Assembly: GCA_016880375.1 (NCBI GenBank)
Contig: JAEHDO010000069.1
Coordinates: 1-13,974 of the forward strand
Reading direction: 5' to 3'
DNA from: Betaproteobacteria bacterium
Lineage (GTDB): Bacteria > Pseudomonadota > Gammaproteobacteria > Burkholderiales > Rhodocyclaceae
DNA: 13,974 bases
Both the position numbers and the translations under genes were made by a program. Under the pieces are notes generated by a model. The model was given only the letters and a program-made list of their open reading frames with translations. It searched no databases and was not told where the DNA came from. Positions 7,204 through 13,965 of the stretch are shown piece after piece; within the stretch, counting starts at the first letter, position 1, and every line of letters starts with the position of its first letter.

Positions 7204-8132
7204 GCAGATCGGCAATCGGCTATGGCATCTTGCTGGCGCTCATGCTGGTGGCGCCGGCAGTGGTTTACCCGGTGCTGGTGATGAAGATCCTCTGCTTCGC
7301 GCTGTTCGCCTGCGCCTTCAACCTGCTGATCGGCTATACGGGCTTGCTCTCCTTCGGCCATGCCGTGTTCCTCGGCACCGCCGGCTACGTCGCAGGGCAC
7401 AGCATCAAGGTGTGGGGCTTTCCGCCTGAACTGGGGCTCATCGCCGCCGCGCTGGCCGCCGCTGGGCTGGGCTGGGTGATCGGCAGCCTGGCCATCCGCC
7501 GCTCCGGCATCTACTTCGCCATGATCACCCTGGCCCTGGCGCAGATGATGTACTTTTTTTTCCTGCAGGCGCCTTTCACCGGCGGCGAGGACGGGCTGCA
7601 GGACGTGCCGCGCGGCAAGCTGCTCGGCTTCATCGATCTCGCCGACGACTACAACCTCTACTACTTCGTCCTGGCGATCTTCGTCTTCGCCTTCTGGCTG
7701 ATCCACCGCACCATCCACTCGCCCTTCGGCCAGGTGCTGAAAGCGATCCGGGAGAACGAGGCGCGCGCCATTTCGCTCGGCTACGACGTGGCGAAGTACA
7801 AGCTGCTGGCTTTCGTGCTCTCCGCCGGGCTGGCCGGGCTGGCCGGTGCCACCAAGACGCTGGTGTTTCGCTTCGCTACCTTGACCGATGCCCACTGGCA
7901 TACCTCCGGCGAGGTGGTGCTGATGACGCTCCTCGGCGGCATGGGCACGGTGTTCGGCCCGGTGGTGGGCGCCGCCACCATCGTCACCCTGCAGAACGAA
8001 CTGGCCGACAAGGTCGGCTCGCTCGTCACCGTCATCATGGGGGTGATCTTCGTCGTCTGTGTCCTGGCCTTTCGCCGCGGCATCGTCGGCGAGTTGGGAG
8101 CGCTCTACAAGCGAATGACCGGTAGGCGCTAG
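7200..8132 (+). CDS. livM: Liv-type ABC importer permease (LivM-like)
   Basis: This 310-residue protein is the second channel subunit. The segment 'FNLLIGYTGLLSFGHAVFLG' (around residues 40-59) is the LivM family hallmark, and 'VLKAIRENEARAISLGYDV' is the coupling helix that docks on the ATPases. Hydrophobic segments run throughout, ending with a basic tail (Lys-Arg-Met-Thr-Gly-Arg-Arg). The start is the ATG at 7200, which overlaps the livH stop as ATGA; the frame is open further upstream, but that part lies inside livH and has no membrane character. A run of eight T at 7554-7561 encodes Tyr-Phe-Phe-Phe and is in frame. This is the last gene of the importer operon; the next plus-strand coding trace is a pseudogene, and I see no intrinsic terminator after it. 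Confidence 0.92.
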   Translation: MSRSAIGYGILLALMLVAPAVVYPVLVMKILCFALFACAFNLLIGYTGLLSFGHAVFLGTAGYVAGHSIKVWGFPPELGLIAAALAAAGLGWVIGSLAIRRSGIYFAMITLALAQMMYFFFLQAPFTGGEDGLQDVPRGKLLGFIDLADDYNLYYFVLAIFVFAFWLIHRTIHSPFGQVLKAIRENEARAISLGYDVAKYKLLAFVLSAGLAGLAGATKTLVFRFATLTDAHWHTSGEVVLMTLLGGMGTVFGPVVGAATIVTLQNELADKVGSLVTVIMGVIFVVCVLAFRRGIVGELGALYKRMTGRR

Positions 8133-8171
8133 CCTGGTGCAGCTGTCATGCTAACAAGCGAGCGAGACTTC

Positions 8172-8385
8172 ATGCCGGAAAACCCCTGCACGGTCGGCCT
8201 CGGCAAGAACGCGGCCAATGACACTCTGCTGTCGCCGCCCTCGTTCATCGAGCGGACGTCCACCGTTTGTCCGTAGCGCGCTTCAGTCATCCACGGCTCC
8301 CGTCGCTTCACACGGGGTGAGATCCAGCACGCTGCGGACGGACGCAAGGTTACGCCCCTGCCGTCGCGCAGGGTTATGGAACGCC
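8172..8385 (+). pseudogene. Decayed 5' fragment of a second acyl-CoA ligase gene
   Basis: Reading from the ATG at 8172 gives 34 codons and then a TAG at 8274-8276; reading through it continues to match the intact ligase at 1059. By hand alignment the first 50 codons match at 33 residues (for example Gly-Leu-x-Lys-Asn, Ser-Phe-Ile-Glu-Arg-Thr and Ile-His-Gly-x-Arg-Arg-Phe-Thr) and about 116 of 150 bases. The intact gene has CGG where the copy has TAG. After about codon 50 a one-base loss shifts the frame; weaker similarity (an Arg-Cys-x-Arg stretch) continues to roughly 8385, a few bases before the end of ackA. The rest of the ligase is absent. It lies 39 bases after livM on the same strand, so it may once have been the last gene of the importer operon. 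The 3' boundary is approximate; the remaining sequence between livM and ackA holds no other gene I can see. Confidence 0.85.
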
Positions 8386-8391
8386 GTTTCA

Positions 8392-9582
8392 TCAGCCTGA
8401 AAGATGGCGAAAGGCGTGGGCGGCGATCATCCCTTCCTCGTTGGTGGGTATCACCCATGCGGAAACGCGGCTCCTTGCGCTGCTGATGCGCGGTCCGCCT
8501 TGCGCATTCGCCGCTGCGTCCGCATCCACTCCGAGCCATTCCGCATCGCGCATGATCCTTTCCCGGATGACCGCGGCGTTTTCGCCGACCCCTGCGGTGA
8601 ACACCAGGGCGTCAAGGCCTCCCAGCGCCGCAGCCAGCGAACCCAACTCGCGGCGGATGCGGTAGCAATAGAGGTCCACGGCGAGTTTAGCCTTTGGAGA
8701 ATCGCTGCCGAGCAGGGTGCGCATGTCGCTCGATATGCCGGACACGCCGAGCAGGCCGGACTGGTTATAGAGGAGCTTTTCGATGGCGCGCGCATCCATG
8801 CCGCGCTGATCCATCAGATACAGCACCACGCCGGGATCCAGGCTACCGGTACGGGTTCCCATCATCAGCCCTTCGAGAGCAGTGAAACCCATGCTGCTGG
8901 CGATGCTCGTGCAATTGTCCAAGGCGCACATGCTGGAGCCGTTGCCAAGATGCAGCACGACGGTTTTGCCGCGGGCGGCGCGCTCGTCATACCGGGGGAA
9001 GACCGAGGCGATGTATTCGTAGGAGAGTCCGTGAAAGCCATAGCGCCTCACGCCGGACTCGAAGAATTCCTCCGGCAGCGAGAACCGCTGCACGAGCTCG
9101 GCATTGGTGCGGTGGAAGGCGGTATCGAAGCAGGCGACCTGCGGGGTATCCGGCGCACGTTCCATCAGTATCCGGATCGGCGCAAGGTTATGGGGCTGGT
9201 GCAGCGGGGCGAGGGGGACGAGATGCCCGAGCTTGTCGAGCACGGCCTGGTCAACGCGAACCGGCGCGGCATATTCCGCGCCGCCGTGTACGACGCGGTG
9301 TCCCACCCCCCCAAGGCTATCGCTGGCAAGTACCTCGCGCAGGAAACCACGCAGGTGATCAAGCCCGCCGTCGTGGCCCAACTTGGCGCCTTCGCCCCAG
9401 GATTTTTCACTGACAACGGTGCCGGAGCGATCCTTGGCGATGAAGTGCGGAGCGTTGTAGAGGCCTTCCACCTGCCCCTTGAACGACAGTTGCAGCGGGT
9501 CGCCGGTGCCGGGGCTTTCGCGAAACAGTGAAAACTTGATGCTCGATGAACCTGCGTTAAGGACGGCGATGACTCTGGCCAT
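8392..9582 (-). CDS. ackA: Acetate kinase
   Basis: This 396-residue cytoplasmic enzyme interconverts acetate + ATP and acetyl phosphate + ADP. Residues matching the catalytic set of the family are present: Asn9 in Leu-Asn-Ala-Gly-Ser-Ser-Ser, Arg96 in Gly-His-Arg-Val-Val-His-Gly-Gly, Asp153 in Cys-Phe-Asp-Thr-Ala-Phe-His, His184 in Gly-Phe-His-Gly, His211 in His-Leu-Gly-Asn-Gly-Ser, Arg244 in Gly-Thr-Arg-Thr-Gly-Ser-Leu-Asp-Pro and Glu383 near the C-terminus. Length is normal. Closely related propionate or butyrate kinases cannot be fully excluded, but the motifs fit AckA best. AAGGTG at 9588-9593 (minus strand) lies 5 bases before the ATG. No phosphotransacetylase (pta) or phosphoketolase gene is in the window. 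It is on the opposite strand to the catabolic genes on both sides, and its 3' end abuts the ligase pseudogene. Confidence 0.95.
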   Translation of the reverse strand: MARVIAVLNAGSSSIKFSLFRESPGTGDPLQLSFKGQVEGLYNAPHFIAKDRSGTVVSEKSWGEGAKLGHDGGLDHLRGFLREVLASDSLGGVGHRVVHGGAEYAAPVRVDQAVLDKLGHLVPLAPLHQPHNLAPIRILMERAPDTPQVACFDTAFHRTNAELVQRFSLPEEFFESGVRRYGFHGLSYEYIASVFPRYDERAARGKTVVLHLGNGSSMCALDNCTSIASSMGFTALEGLMMGTRTGSLDPGVVLYLMDQRGMDARAIEKLLYNQSGLLGVSGISSDMRTLLGSDSPKAKLAVDLYCYRIRRELGSLAAALGGLDALVFTAGVGENAAVIRERIMRDAEWLGVDADAAANAQGGPRISSARSRVSAWVIPTNEEGMIAAHAFRHLSG

Positions 9583-9611
9583 TCAGGCACCTTTGTTTAA
9601 ATCCAGAATCC

Positions 9612-9640
9612 ATTTTAATGCCGTGGTAGTTGCATGTCGA
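9612..9640 (-). promoter_or_regulatory. Likely sigma70 promoter of ackA
   Basis: On the minus strand, TCGACA (9635-9640, 5 of 6 to the -35 consensus) is followed after exactly 17 bases by TAAAAT (9612-9617, 5 of 6 to the -10). Transcription would start near 9605, about 20 bases before the ackA ATG, leaving room for the AAGGTG ribosome site. This suggests that ackA is transcribed independently of the TetR gene upstream. Confidence 0.6.
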
Positions 9641-9646
9641 TGCGGA

Positions 9647-9659
9647 GCAGGTCACCTGC
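9647..9659. promoter_or_regulatory. 13-base palindrome between tetR end and ackA promoter
   Basis: GCAGGT-C-ACCTGC is a perfect inverted repeat with 6-base arms around one central base. It begins 5 bases after the TetR-family stop codon and sits 7 bases upstream of the ackA -35 element. Its position fits an activator or repressor site for ackA; the one-base centre rules out a normal RNA hairpin and there is no T-tract, so it is not an intrinsic terminator. No protein can be assigned. Confidence 0.35.
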
Positions 9660-9663
9660 CTGA

Positions 9664-10233
9664 TCAGTTTGCAATCCGGTCGGCGATCCAGCGCTTCATC
9701 TCGTCCATGTCGGCATCGAACTTGCCGCAACTCATCAGGCTCAGGCCGAATACGTAGGCGTAGAGCAGCAGGCTGCGGCTGGAAGATTCCAGCGGCGGCA
9801 TGCCGCGCGCCTCGAAGCCCCTGCGGCCGAATTCCAGGCGGGCGGCGTCGACTGCCTCCACCACTGCGGCGGCGGCCGCATCGCGCCGCGCCCAGTCGCG
9901 CATGGCGATCTCGATCATCATGCCCTTGCGGTTGCGGTTGGCGCTGTAGACTTCGATGACGTGGTAGGCGCGCGGCAATTCCTCGCCCGGCGCGGCGCGG
10001 GTCTGCTTCTGGATGTCGCGGATGCGGCCCTCCTTCCAGGTTTCCAGCACGGCATCGAGCAGGTCGCGGCGGTCCTTGAAGTGCCAGTAGAAGCTGCCCT
10101 TGGTGACCTTGAGGCGCTTCGCCAGCACTTCCACGCGGATGCCGTCGACGCCCTTTTCGGCCAGGATATCGAGGGCGGCCTTGATCCAGGCGGCGCGGTC
10201 CAGCTGCTGTCGGTTCGGCTCGGGTTTGGCCAT
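9664..10233 (-). CDS. TetR/AcrR-family transcriptional regulator
   Basis: The 189-residue product has the TetR DNA-binding domain at residues ~14-60: 'AALDILAEKGVDGIRVEVLAKRLKVTKGSFYWHFKDRRDLLDAV'-type sequence, with the recognition helix around Val43-Thr44-Lys45-Gly46-Ser47-Phe48-Tyr49-Trp50-His51-Phe52. The C-terminal part is helical and would bind a ligand and form the dimer. It is transcribed divergently from etfB, and the shared 187-base gap holds operator-like palindromes, so it probably represses etfBA-acd and perhaps itself. TetR proteins next to fatty-acid or aromatic catabolic genes commonly sense acyl-CoA thioesters; that is inference here. The ATG at 10231 has no strong ribosome site (a weak purine run is present), but the N-terminal sequence fits the family. 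Confidence 0.92.
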   Translation of the reverse strand: MAKPEPNRQQLDRAAWIKAALDILAEKGVDGIRVEVLAKRLKVTKGSFYWHFKDRRDLLDAVLETWKEGRIRDIQKQTRAAPGEELPRAYHVIEVYSANRNRKGMMIEIAMRDWARRDAAAAAVVEAVDAARLEFGRRGFEARGMPPLESSSRSLLLYAYVFGLSLMSCGKFDADMDEMKRWIADRIAN

Positions 10234-10247
10234 TGTCGTCGGGTGTA

Positions 10248-10276
10248 TTGAAAAGACCGGAAGCTTGCGTTACGAT
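10248..10276 (+). promoter_or_regulatory. Likely sigma70 promoter of the etfBA-acyl-CoA dehydrogenase operon
   Basis: TTGAAA at 10248-10253 (5 of 6) is followed after 17 bases by TACGAT at 10271-10276 (4 of 6). The start point would be near 10283, giving a leader of about 138 bases before the etfB TTG. The -10 lies inside one inverted repeat and the start point touches the next, a layout that suits repression. Confidence 0.5.
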
Positions 10277-10303
10277 AGCGCAATCCATACGGTAGCGTAT
10301 GGA
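10265..10303. promoter_or_regulatory. Two operator-like inverted repeats, probably TetR binding sites
   Basis: The first element is TTGCG-N9-CGCAA at 10265-10283. The second is TCCATACG-GTAG-CGTATGGA at 10284-10303, with perfect 8-base arms. They also share a direct repeat, TACGATAGCG (10271-10280) and TACGGTAGCG (10288-10297), spaced 17 bases apart. Two related palindromic sites over the -10 and start point of the promoter facing etfB, beside a divergent TetR gene, form a strong candidate operator region. Which half-sites the regulator reads is not known. Confidence 0.6.
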
Positions 10304-10420
10304 AGAATTCTGCCGGCAACCGCCGGCCGTGTCAAACCCTCCGGCCCGGTGCCATAATCCGCCGGAGGAGAGGCGGCCGCGCGGGGCGCGGCGTTCGCAC
10401 TAACGCAAAGGAGAACAGGA
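10304..10420 (+). other. GC-rich untranslated leader of etfB with two hairpins
   Basis: The leader contains GCCGGC-AACC-GCCGGC at 10312-10327 and a strong GC-only stem, GCCGCGC-GGG-GCGCGGC, at 10376-10392 (7 perfect pairs, 3-base loop). A competing CCGCC/GGCGG pair (10359-10363 with 10372-10376) overlaps the second stem. None is followed by a T-tract, so they are not terminators. The second stem ends 14 bases before the etfB ribosome site. I see no known riboswitch and no short leader gene with a convincing start. Confidence 0.4.
10407..10413 (+). promoter_or_regulatory. Ribosome binding site supporting the TTG start of etfB
   Basis: AAAGGAG at 10407-10413 lies 7 bases before TTG at 10421. 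The protein read from there begins Met-Lys-Ile-Leu-Val-Pro-Val-Lys-Arg, the standard EtfB N-terminus, so the rare start codon is well supported; the first in-frame ATG is some 30 codons inside the protein. Confidence 0.8.
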
Positions 10421-11170
10421 TTGAAGATCCTCGTACCGGTCAAGCGCGTCGTTGACTACAACGTCAAGGTGCGCGTCAAGGGCGACGGTTCCGGCGTGGA
10501 CCTCGCCAACGTCAAGATGTCGATGAACCCCTTCGACGAGATTGCCGTCGAGGAGGCCGTGCGTCTGAAGGAAGCCGGCATCGCCACCGAGGTGGTGGCG
10601 GTGAGCTGCGGCATTGGCGCTTGCCAGGAGACGCTGCGCACCGCGCTGGCGCTGGGCGCCGACCGCGCCATCCTGGTCGAGAGTGATGCCGAGTTGCAGC
10701 CGCTGGCGGTGGCCAAGCTGATGCAGGCGCTGGCAGCGAAGGAAGGGCCGCAGGTCGTCATCTTCGGCAAGCAGGCCATCGACGACGACGCCAACCAGAC
10801 CGGCCAGATGTTTGCCGCCCTGATGGGCTGGCCGCAGGCCACCTTCGCCTCCAAGGTTGCCATCGCCGACGGCAAGGTGACCGTCACGCGCGAGATCGAC
10901 GGCGGCCTGGAGACTGTCGAGCTCAAGCTGCCGGCAGTGGTCACCACCGACCTGCGCCTGAACGAGCCGCGCTACGCCACCCTGCCCAACATCATGAAGG
11001 CCAAGAAGAAGCCGCTCGAGACGCTGAAGCCCGCCGACCTGGGCGTCGACGTCGCCCCGCGCCTGGCTACGCTGAAGGTGGTCGAGCCGCCCAAGCGCGC
11101 CGGCGGCGCCAAGGTGGCCGACGTCAAGCAGCTGGTCGACAAACTCAAGAACGAAGCGAAGGTGATCTGA
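10421..11170 (+). CDS. etfB: Electron transfer flavoprotein beta subunit
   Basis: This 249-residue protein pairs with EtfA to accept electrons from acyl-CoA dehydrogenases and deliver them to ETF:quinone oxidoreductase. The N-terminal '[14 protein letters not shown]', '[17 protein letters not shown]', the AMP/nucleotide-binding segment '[16 protein letters not shown]' (around residues 113-128) and the late '[22 protein letters not shown]' recognition loop are all family hallmarks. The last contains the region that docks on the partner dehydrogenase. It starts with TTG and its TGA shares one base with the etfA ATG, so the two subunits are translationally coupled. It is the first gene of a three-gene operon with a linked acyl-CoA dehydrogenase, so it probably serves that enzyme. 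Confidence 0.96.
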   Translation: MKILVPVKRVVDYNVKVRVKGDGSGVDLANVKMSMNPFDEIAVEEAVRLKEAGIATEVVAVSCGIGACQETLRTALALGADRAILVESDAELQPLAVAKLMQALAAKEGPQVVIFGKQAIDDDANQTGQMFAALMGWPQATFASKVAIADGKVTVTREIDGGLETVELKLPAVVTTDLRLNEPRYATLPNIMKAKKKPLETLKPADLGVDVAPRLATLKVVEPPKRAGGAKVADVKQLVDKLKNEAKVI

Positions 11171-12102
11171 TGGCCATTCTCGTTATCGCCGAACACGACA
11201 ACGCGTCGCTCAAGAGCGCGACGCTCAATACCCTGACCGCCGCGAAGAAGCTCGGCGGCGAAATCCACGTGCTGGTCGCCGGCCAGGGCTGCGCTGCCGC
11301 CGCCCAGGAAGCGGCCCAGTTCGACGGCGTCGCCAAGGTGCGCGTTGCCGACGCCGCGCCCTATGCCGAGCAGCTGCCCGAGAATCTCGCTGCGCTGGTC
11401 CATGCCAACGCCGCCGGCTACACGCACATCCTGGCGCCGGCCTCCACCTTCGGCAAGAACGTCCTGCCGCGCGTGGCGGCGCTGCTCGACGTGGCGCAGG
11501 TCTCCGACATCGTCGCCGTCGAATCCGCCGACACCTTCGTGCGCCCGATTTATGCCGGCAACGCCCTGGCGACCGTGAAGAGCGCCGATGCGGTAAAGGT
11601 CATCACCGTTCGCGGCACCGCCTTCGAAGCCTGCGGCAAGGGGGGCTCCGCCGCCGTCGAGCCGCTGGCCGCGGGTACCGACCTCGGCATTTCGAAGCTG
11701 GTCGGCCGAGAGCTGACGAAGAGCGCTCGTCCCGAGCTGGGCGCAGCCAAGATCATCGTTTCAGGCGGCCGCGGACTCGGCAACGGTGAAAATTACCGCA
11801 GCGTGCTCGAGCCGCTGGCCGACATGCTCGGCGCGGCGCTCGGCGCCTCGCGCGCGGCGGTCGATGCCGGCTTCGTGCCGAACGACTACCAGGTCGGCCA
11901 GACCGGCAAGATCGTCGCGCCGGACCTCTACATCGCCATCGGCATTTCGGGCGCCATCCAGCACCTGGCCGGCATGAAGGACAGCAAGGTGATCGTTGCC
12001 ATCAACAAGGATCCCGAAGCGCCGATCTTCCAGGTGGCCGACTACGGCCTGGTGGCGGACCTGTTCCAGGCCGTGCCCGAACTGGTGGCCGAGTTGGGCT
12101 GA
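11170..12102 (+). CDS. etfA: Electron transfer flavoprotein alpha subunit
   Basis: The 310-residue product carries the FAD of the ETF heterodimer. The N-terminal domain starts '[15 protein letters not shown]'. The C-terminal FAD domain has the [10 protein letters not shown] loop near residue 198, '[20 protein letters not shown]' near 235, '[12 protein letters not shown]' near 257 and the closing '[19 protein letters not shown]', all strongly conserved in EtfA. Length is normal for bacteria. It overlaps etfB by one base and is followed 26 bases later by the acyl-CoA dehydrogenase, preceded by its own ribosome site. Confidence 0.96.
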   Translation: MAILVIAEHDNASLKSATLNTLTAAKKLGGEIHVLVAGQGCAAAAQEAAQFDGVAKVRVADAAPYAEQLPENLAALVHANAAGYTHILAPASTFGKNVLPRVAALLDVAQVSDIVAVESADTFVRPIYAGNALATVKSADAVKVITVRGTAFEACGKGGSAAVEPLAAGTDLGISKLVGRELTKSARPELGAAKIIVSGGRGLGNGENYRSVLEPLADMLGAALGASRAAVDAGFVPNDYQVGQTGKIVAPDLYIAIGISGAIQHLAGMKDSKVIVAINKDPEAPIFQVADYGLVADLFQAVPELVAELG

Positions 12103-12128
12103 TCGCTGCGAATTATTGGGAGAAATTC

Positions 12129-13922
12129 ATGAGCACCTATTCACCCCCCCTGCGCGACATGCATTTCGTCCTGCGCGAACTGGCCGGCATCGATCAGGTC
12201 GGCAAGCTGCCCGGCTACGAGGAAGCCACGCCGGACACCATCGATGCCATTCTCGAAGAGGCCGGCAAGTTCGCCACCGGCGTGCTGTCGCCGATCAACG
12301 GCTCCGGCGACCATGAGGGCGCCAGGTGGAAGGACAGCAGCGTCACCATGCCGGAAGGCTTCATGGCGGCCTACCGGCAATTCGTCGAGAACGGCTGGAA
12401 CGGCATCGGTTGCGAGCCGGAATATGGCGGGCAGGGCATGCCCAAGGTGGTCGTCGCCGCCGTGCAGGAGATGTGGAAGGCCTCCAACATGGCTTTCTCC
12501 CTCTGCCCTTTGCTGACCACCGGCGCCATCGAGGCGATCACGCTGAATGGCTCGCCCGAGCTGAAGGCCGCCTACCTGCCGAAGATGATCGAGGGCAGTT
12601 GGACCGGCACCATGAACCTGACCGAGCCGCAGGCCGGCTCCGACCTCGCGCTGGTGCGCTCGCGCGCCGTGCCTCAGGGCGACGGTACCTACAGGGTCTT
12701 CGGCCAGAAGATCTTCATCACCTACGGCGAGCATGACATGACCGACAACATCATCCACCTGGTGCTGGCGCGCACGCCTGACGCGCCCGAGGGGGTGAAG
12801 GGCATCTCGCTCTTCGTCGTGCCGAAGTTCCTGCTCAATGCCGACGGCACGCCGGGCGAGCGCAACGACGTGCGCTGTGTTTCCATCGAGCACAAGCTGG
12901 GCATCCACGCCAGCCCGACCTGTGTCATGGCCTACGGCGACAACGGCGGTGCAGTCGGCTACCTCGTCGGCAAGGAGAACGAGGGCCTCAAATACATGTT
13001 CGTCATGATGAACGCCGCGCGCTTCGCCGTCGGCCTGGAAGGCGTGGCGATTGCCGACCGCGCCTATCAGCGCGCGCTGGAGTATGCGCGGGAGCGCATC
13101 CAGGGCCGCGATCTCGCCGATGGCTCCGGCCCGGTGCCCATCATCCGTCACCCCGACATCCGCCGCATGCTGATGCTGATGAAGTCTCAGACCGAGGCGA
13201 TGCGGGCCCTGGCTTATGTTGTCGCGGCGGCGCACGACGCCGCCGCGCGCCATCCCGACACCGAGGAGCGCAAGCGCAACCAGGCCTTCGTCGACCTGAT
13301 GATCCCGGTGGTGAAGGGTTGGAGCACCGAAACCGGCATCGAGGTCGCCTCGCTCGGCGTACAGATCCACGGCGGCATGGGCTTCATCGAGGAGACCGGC
13401 GCCGCGCAGTATCTGCGCGACGCCCGCATCACCACCATCTACGAGGGCACCACCGGCATTCAGGCCAACGACCTCATCGGCCGCAAGATCGCCCGCGAGG
13501 GCGGCGTCACCATCAAGGCCGTCATCGGCAGCATGCTGCAGGTCGATGCGGCATTGGCCAGGCAGGAGGGTGAAGAGTTCGCCGCCATCCACGCCGGCTT
13601 AGCACGCGGCGTGCAGGCACTGGCCGAGGCGGCCACGCACATCGCGACGAACTTCAGCCAGGACATCAAGGGCGTGCATGTCGGCGCCGTACCCTTCCTG
13701 CGCCTGATGGGCATCGTCAGCGGCGGCTGGCAGCTGGCGCGCGCGGCACTGGTGGCGCAGACGCAGCTCGCTTCTGGCGTCGGCGAAACCGGCTTCTGCA
13801 AGGCCAAGATCACTACGGCGCGCTTCTTCGCCGACCATCTGCTATCCCAGGCCCCCGGATTGGCTGCCACGGTGCTCAAGGGCGGCGCCGGTGCACTGGC
13901 TGTGCCGGAAGAGCATCTGTAA
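12129..13922 (+). CDS. Large acyl-CoA dehydrogenase (DmdC/FadE-like, ~600 residues)
   Basis: This 597-residue flavoenzyme would oxidise an acyl-CoA to the 2,3-enoyl-CoA and pass electrons to EtfBA encoded just upstream. The N-terminal ~55 residues match the extra AcylCoA_DH_N segment of the long subfamily; the middle has 'TGTMNLTEPQAGSDLALVRSRA' (flavin/substrate region, ~residue 157 on), 'QIHGGMGFIEE' near 415, and the catalytic base Glu439 in Ile-Tyr-Glu-Gly-Thr-Thr-Gly-Ile-Gln. A C-terminal helical extension of about 130 residues is also typical. Members act on medium/long-chain, methylmercaptopropionyl- or aryl-acyl-CoA; the substrate cannot be fixed from sequence. GGGAGA at 12118-12123 lies 5 bases before the ATG. 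It is the last gene of the operon, followed by an intrinsic terminator. Confidence 0.94.
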   Translation: MSTYSPPLRDMHFVLRELAGIDQVGKLPGYEEATPDTIDAILEEAGKFATGVLSPINGSGDHEGARWKDSSVTMPEGFMAAYRQFVENGWNGIGCEPEYGGQGMPKVVVAAVQEMWKASNMAFSLCPLLTTGAIEAITLNGSPELKAAYLPKMIEGSWTGTMNLTEPQAGSDLALVRSRAVPQGDGTYRVFGQKIFITYGEHDMTDNIIHLVLARTPDAPEGVKGISLFVVPKFLLNADGTPGERNDVRCVSIEHKLGIHASPTCVMAYGDNGGAVGYLVGKENEGLKYMFVMMNAARFAVGLEGVAIADRAYQRALEYARERIQGRDLADGSGPVPIIRHPDIRRMLMLMKSQTEAMRALAYVVAAAHDAAARHPDTEERKRNQAFVDLMIPVVKGWSTETGIEVASLGVQIHGGMGFIEETGAAQYLRDARITTIYEGTTGIQANDLIGRKIAREGGVTIKAVIGSMLQVDAALARQEGEEFAAIHAGLARGVQALAEAATHIATNFSQDIKGVHVGAVPFLRLMGIVSGGWQLARAALVAQTQLASGVGETGFCKAKITTARFFADHLLSQAPGLAATVLKGGAGALAVPEEHL

Positions 13923-13930
13923 ATCCCCCG

Positions 13931-13965
13931 TGGGACGGTCGCAAGGCCGTCCCATATCTTTTTTT
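13931..13965 (+). terminator. Intrinsic terminator after the acyl-CoA dehydrogenase gene
   Basis: A 10-pair stem (TGGGACGGTC with GGCCGTCCCA, one G-T wobble) closes on a GCAA tetraloop at 13931-13954 and is followed, after ATATC, by seven T at 13959-13965. It begins 9 bases after the stop codon. This is a textbook rho-independent terminator and marks the end of the etfBA-acd operon. Confidence 0.9.

Noticed and set aside
7554..7561. Run of eight T as a possible terminator or frameshift site
   Set aside because: It lies within livM, encodes Phe residues in a membrane helix in the expected frame, and has no GC stem before it.
8404..9531. 375-codon plus-strand open frame opposite ackA
   Set aside because: The minus-strand frame encodes a complete acetate kinase with all catalytic residues; the plus-strand translation has no family pattern.
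10312..10327. GCCGGC-AACC-GCCGGC as an intrinsic terminator for a gene upstream
   Set aside because: No T-tract follows on either strand and no gene ends here; it lies in the divergent tetR/etfB gap.
12141..13592. 483-codon open frame on the minus strand opposite the acyl-CoA dehydrogenase
   Set aside because: Same shadow effect: low-complexity His/Arg/Gly/Val-rich translation, no ribosome site or domain, while the plus-strand frame holds the catalytic Glu and complete family motifs.
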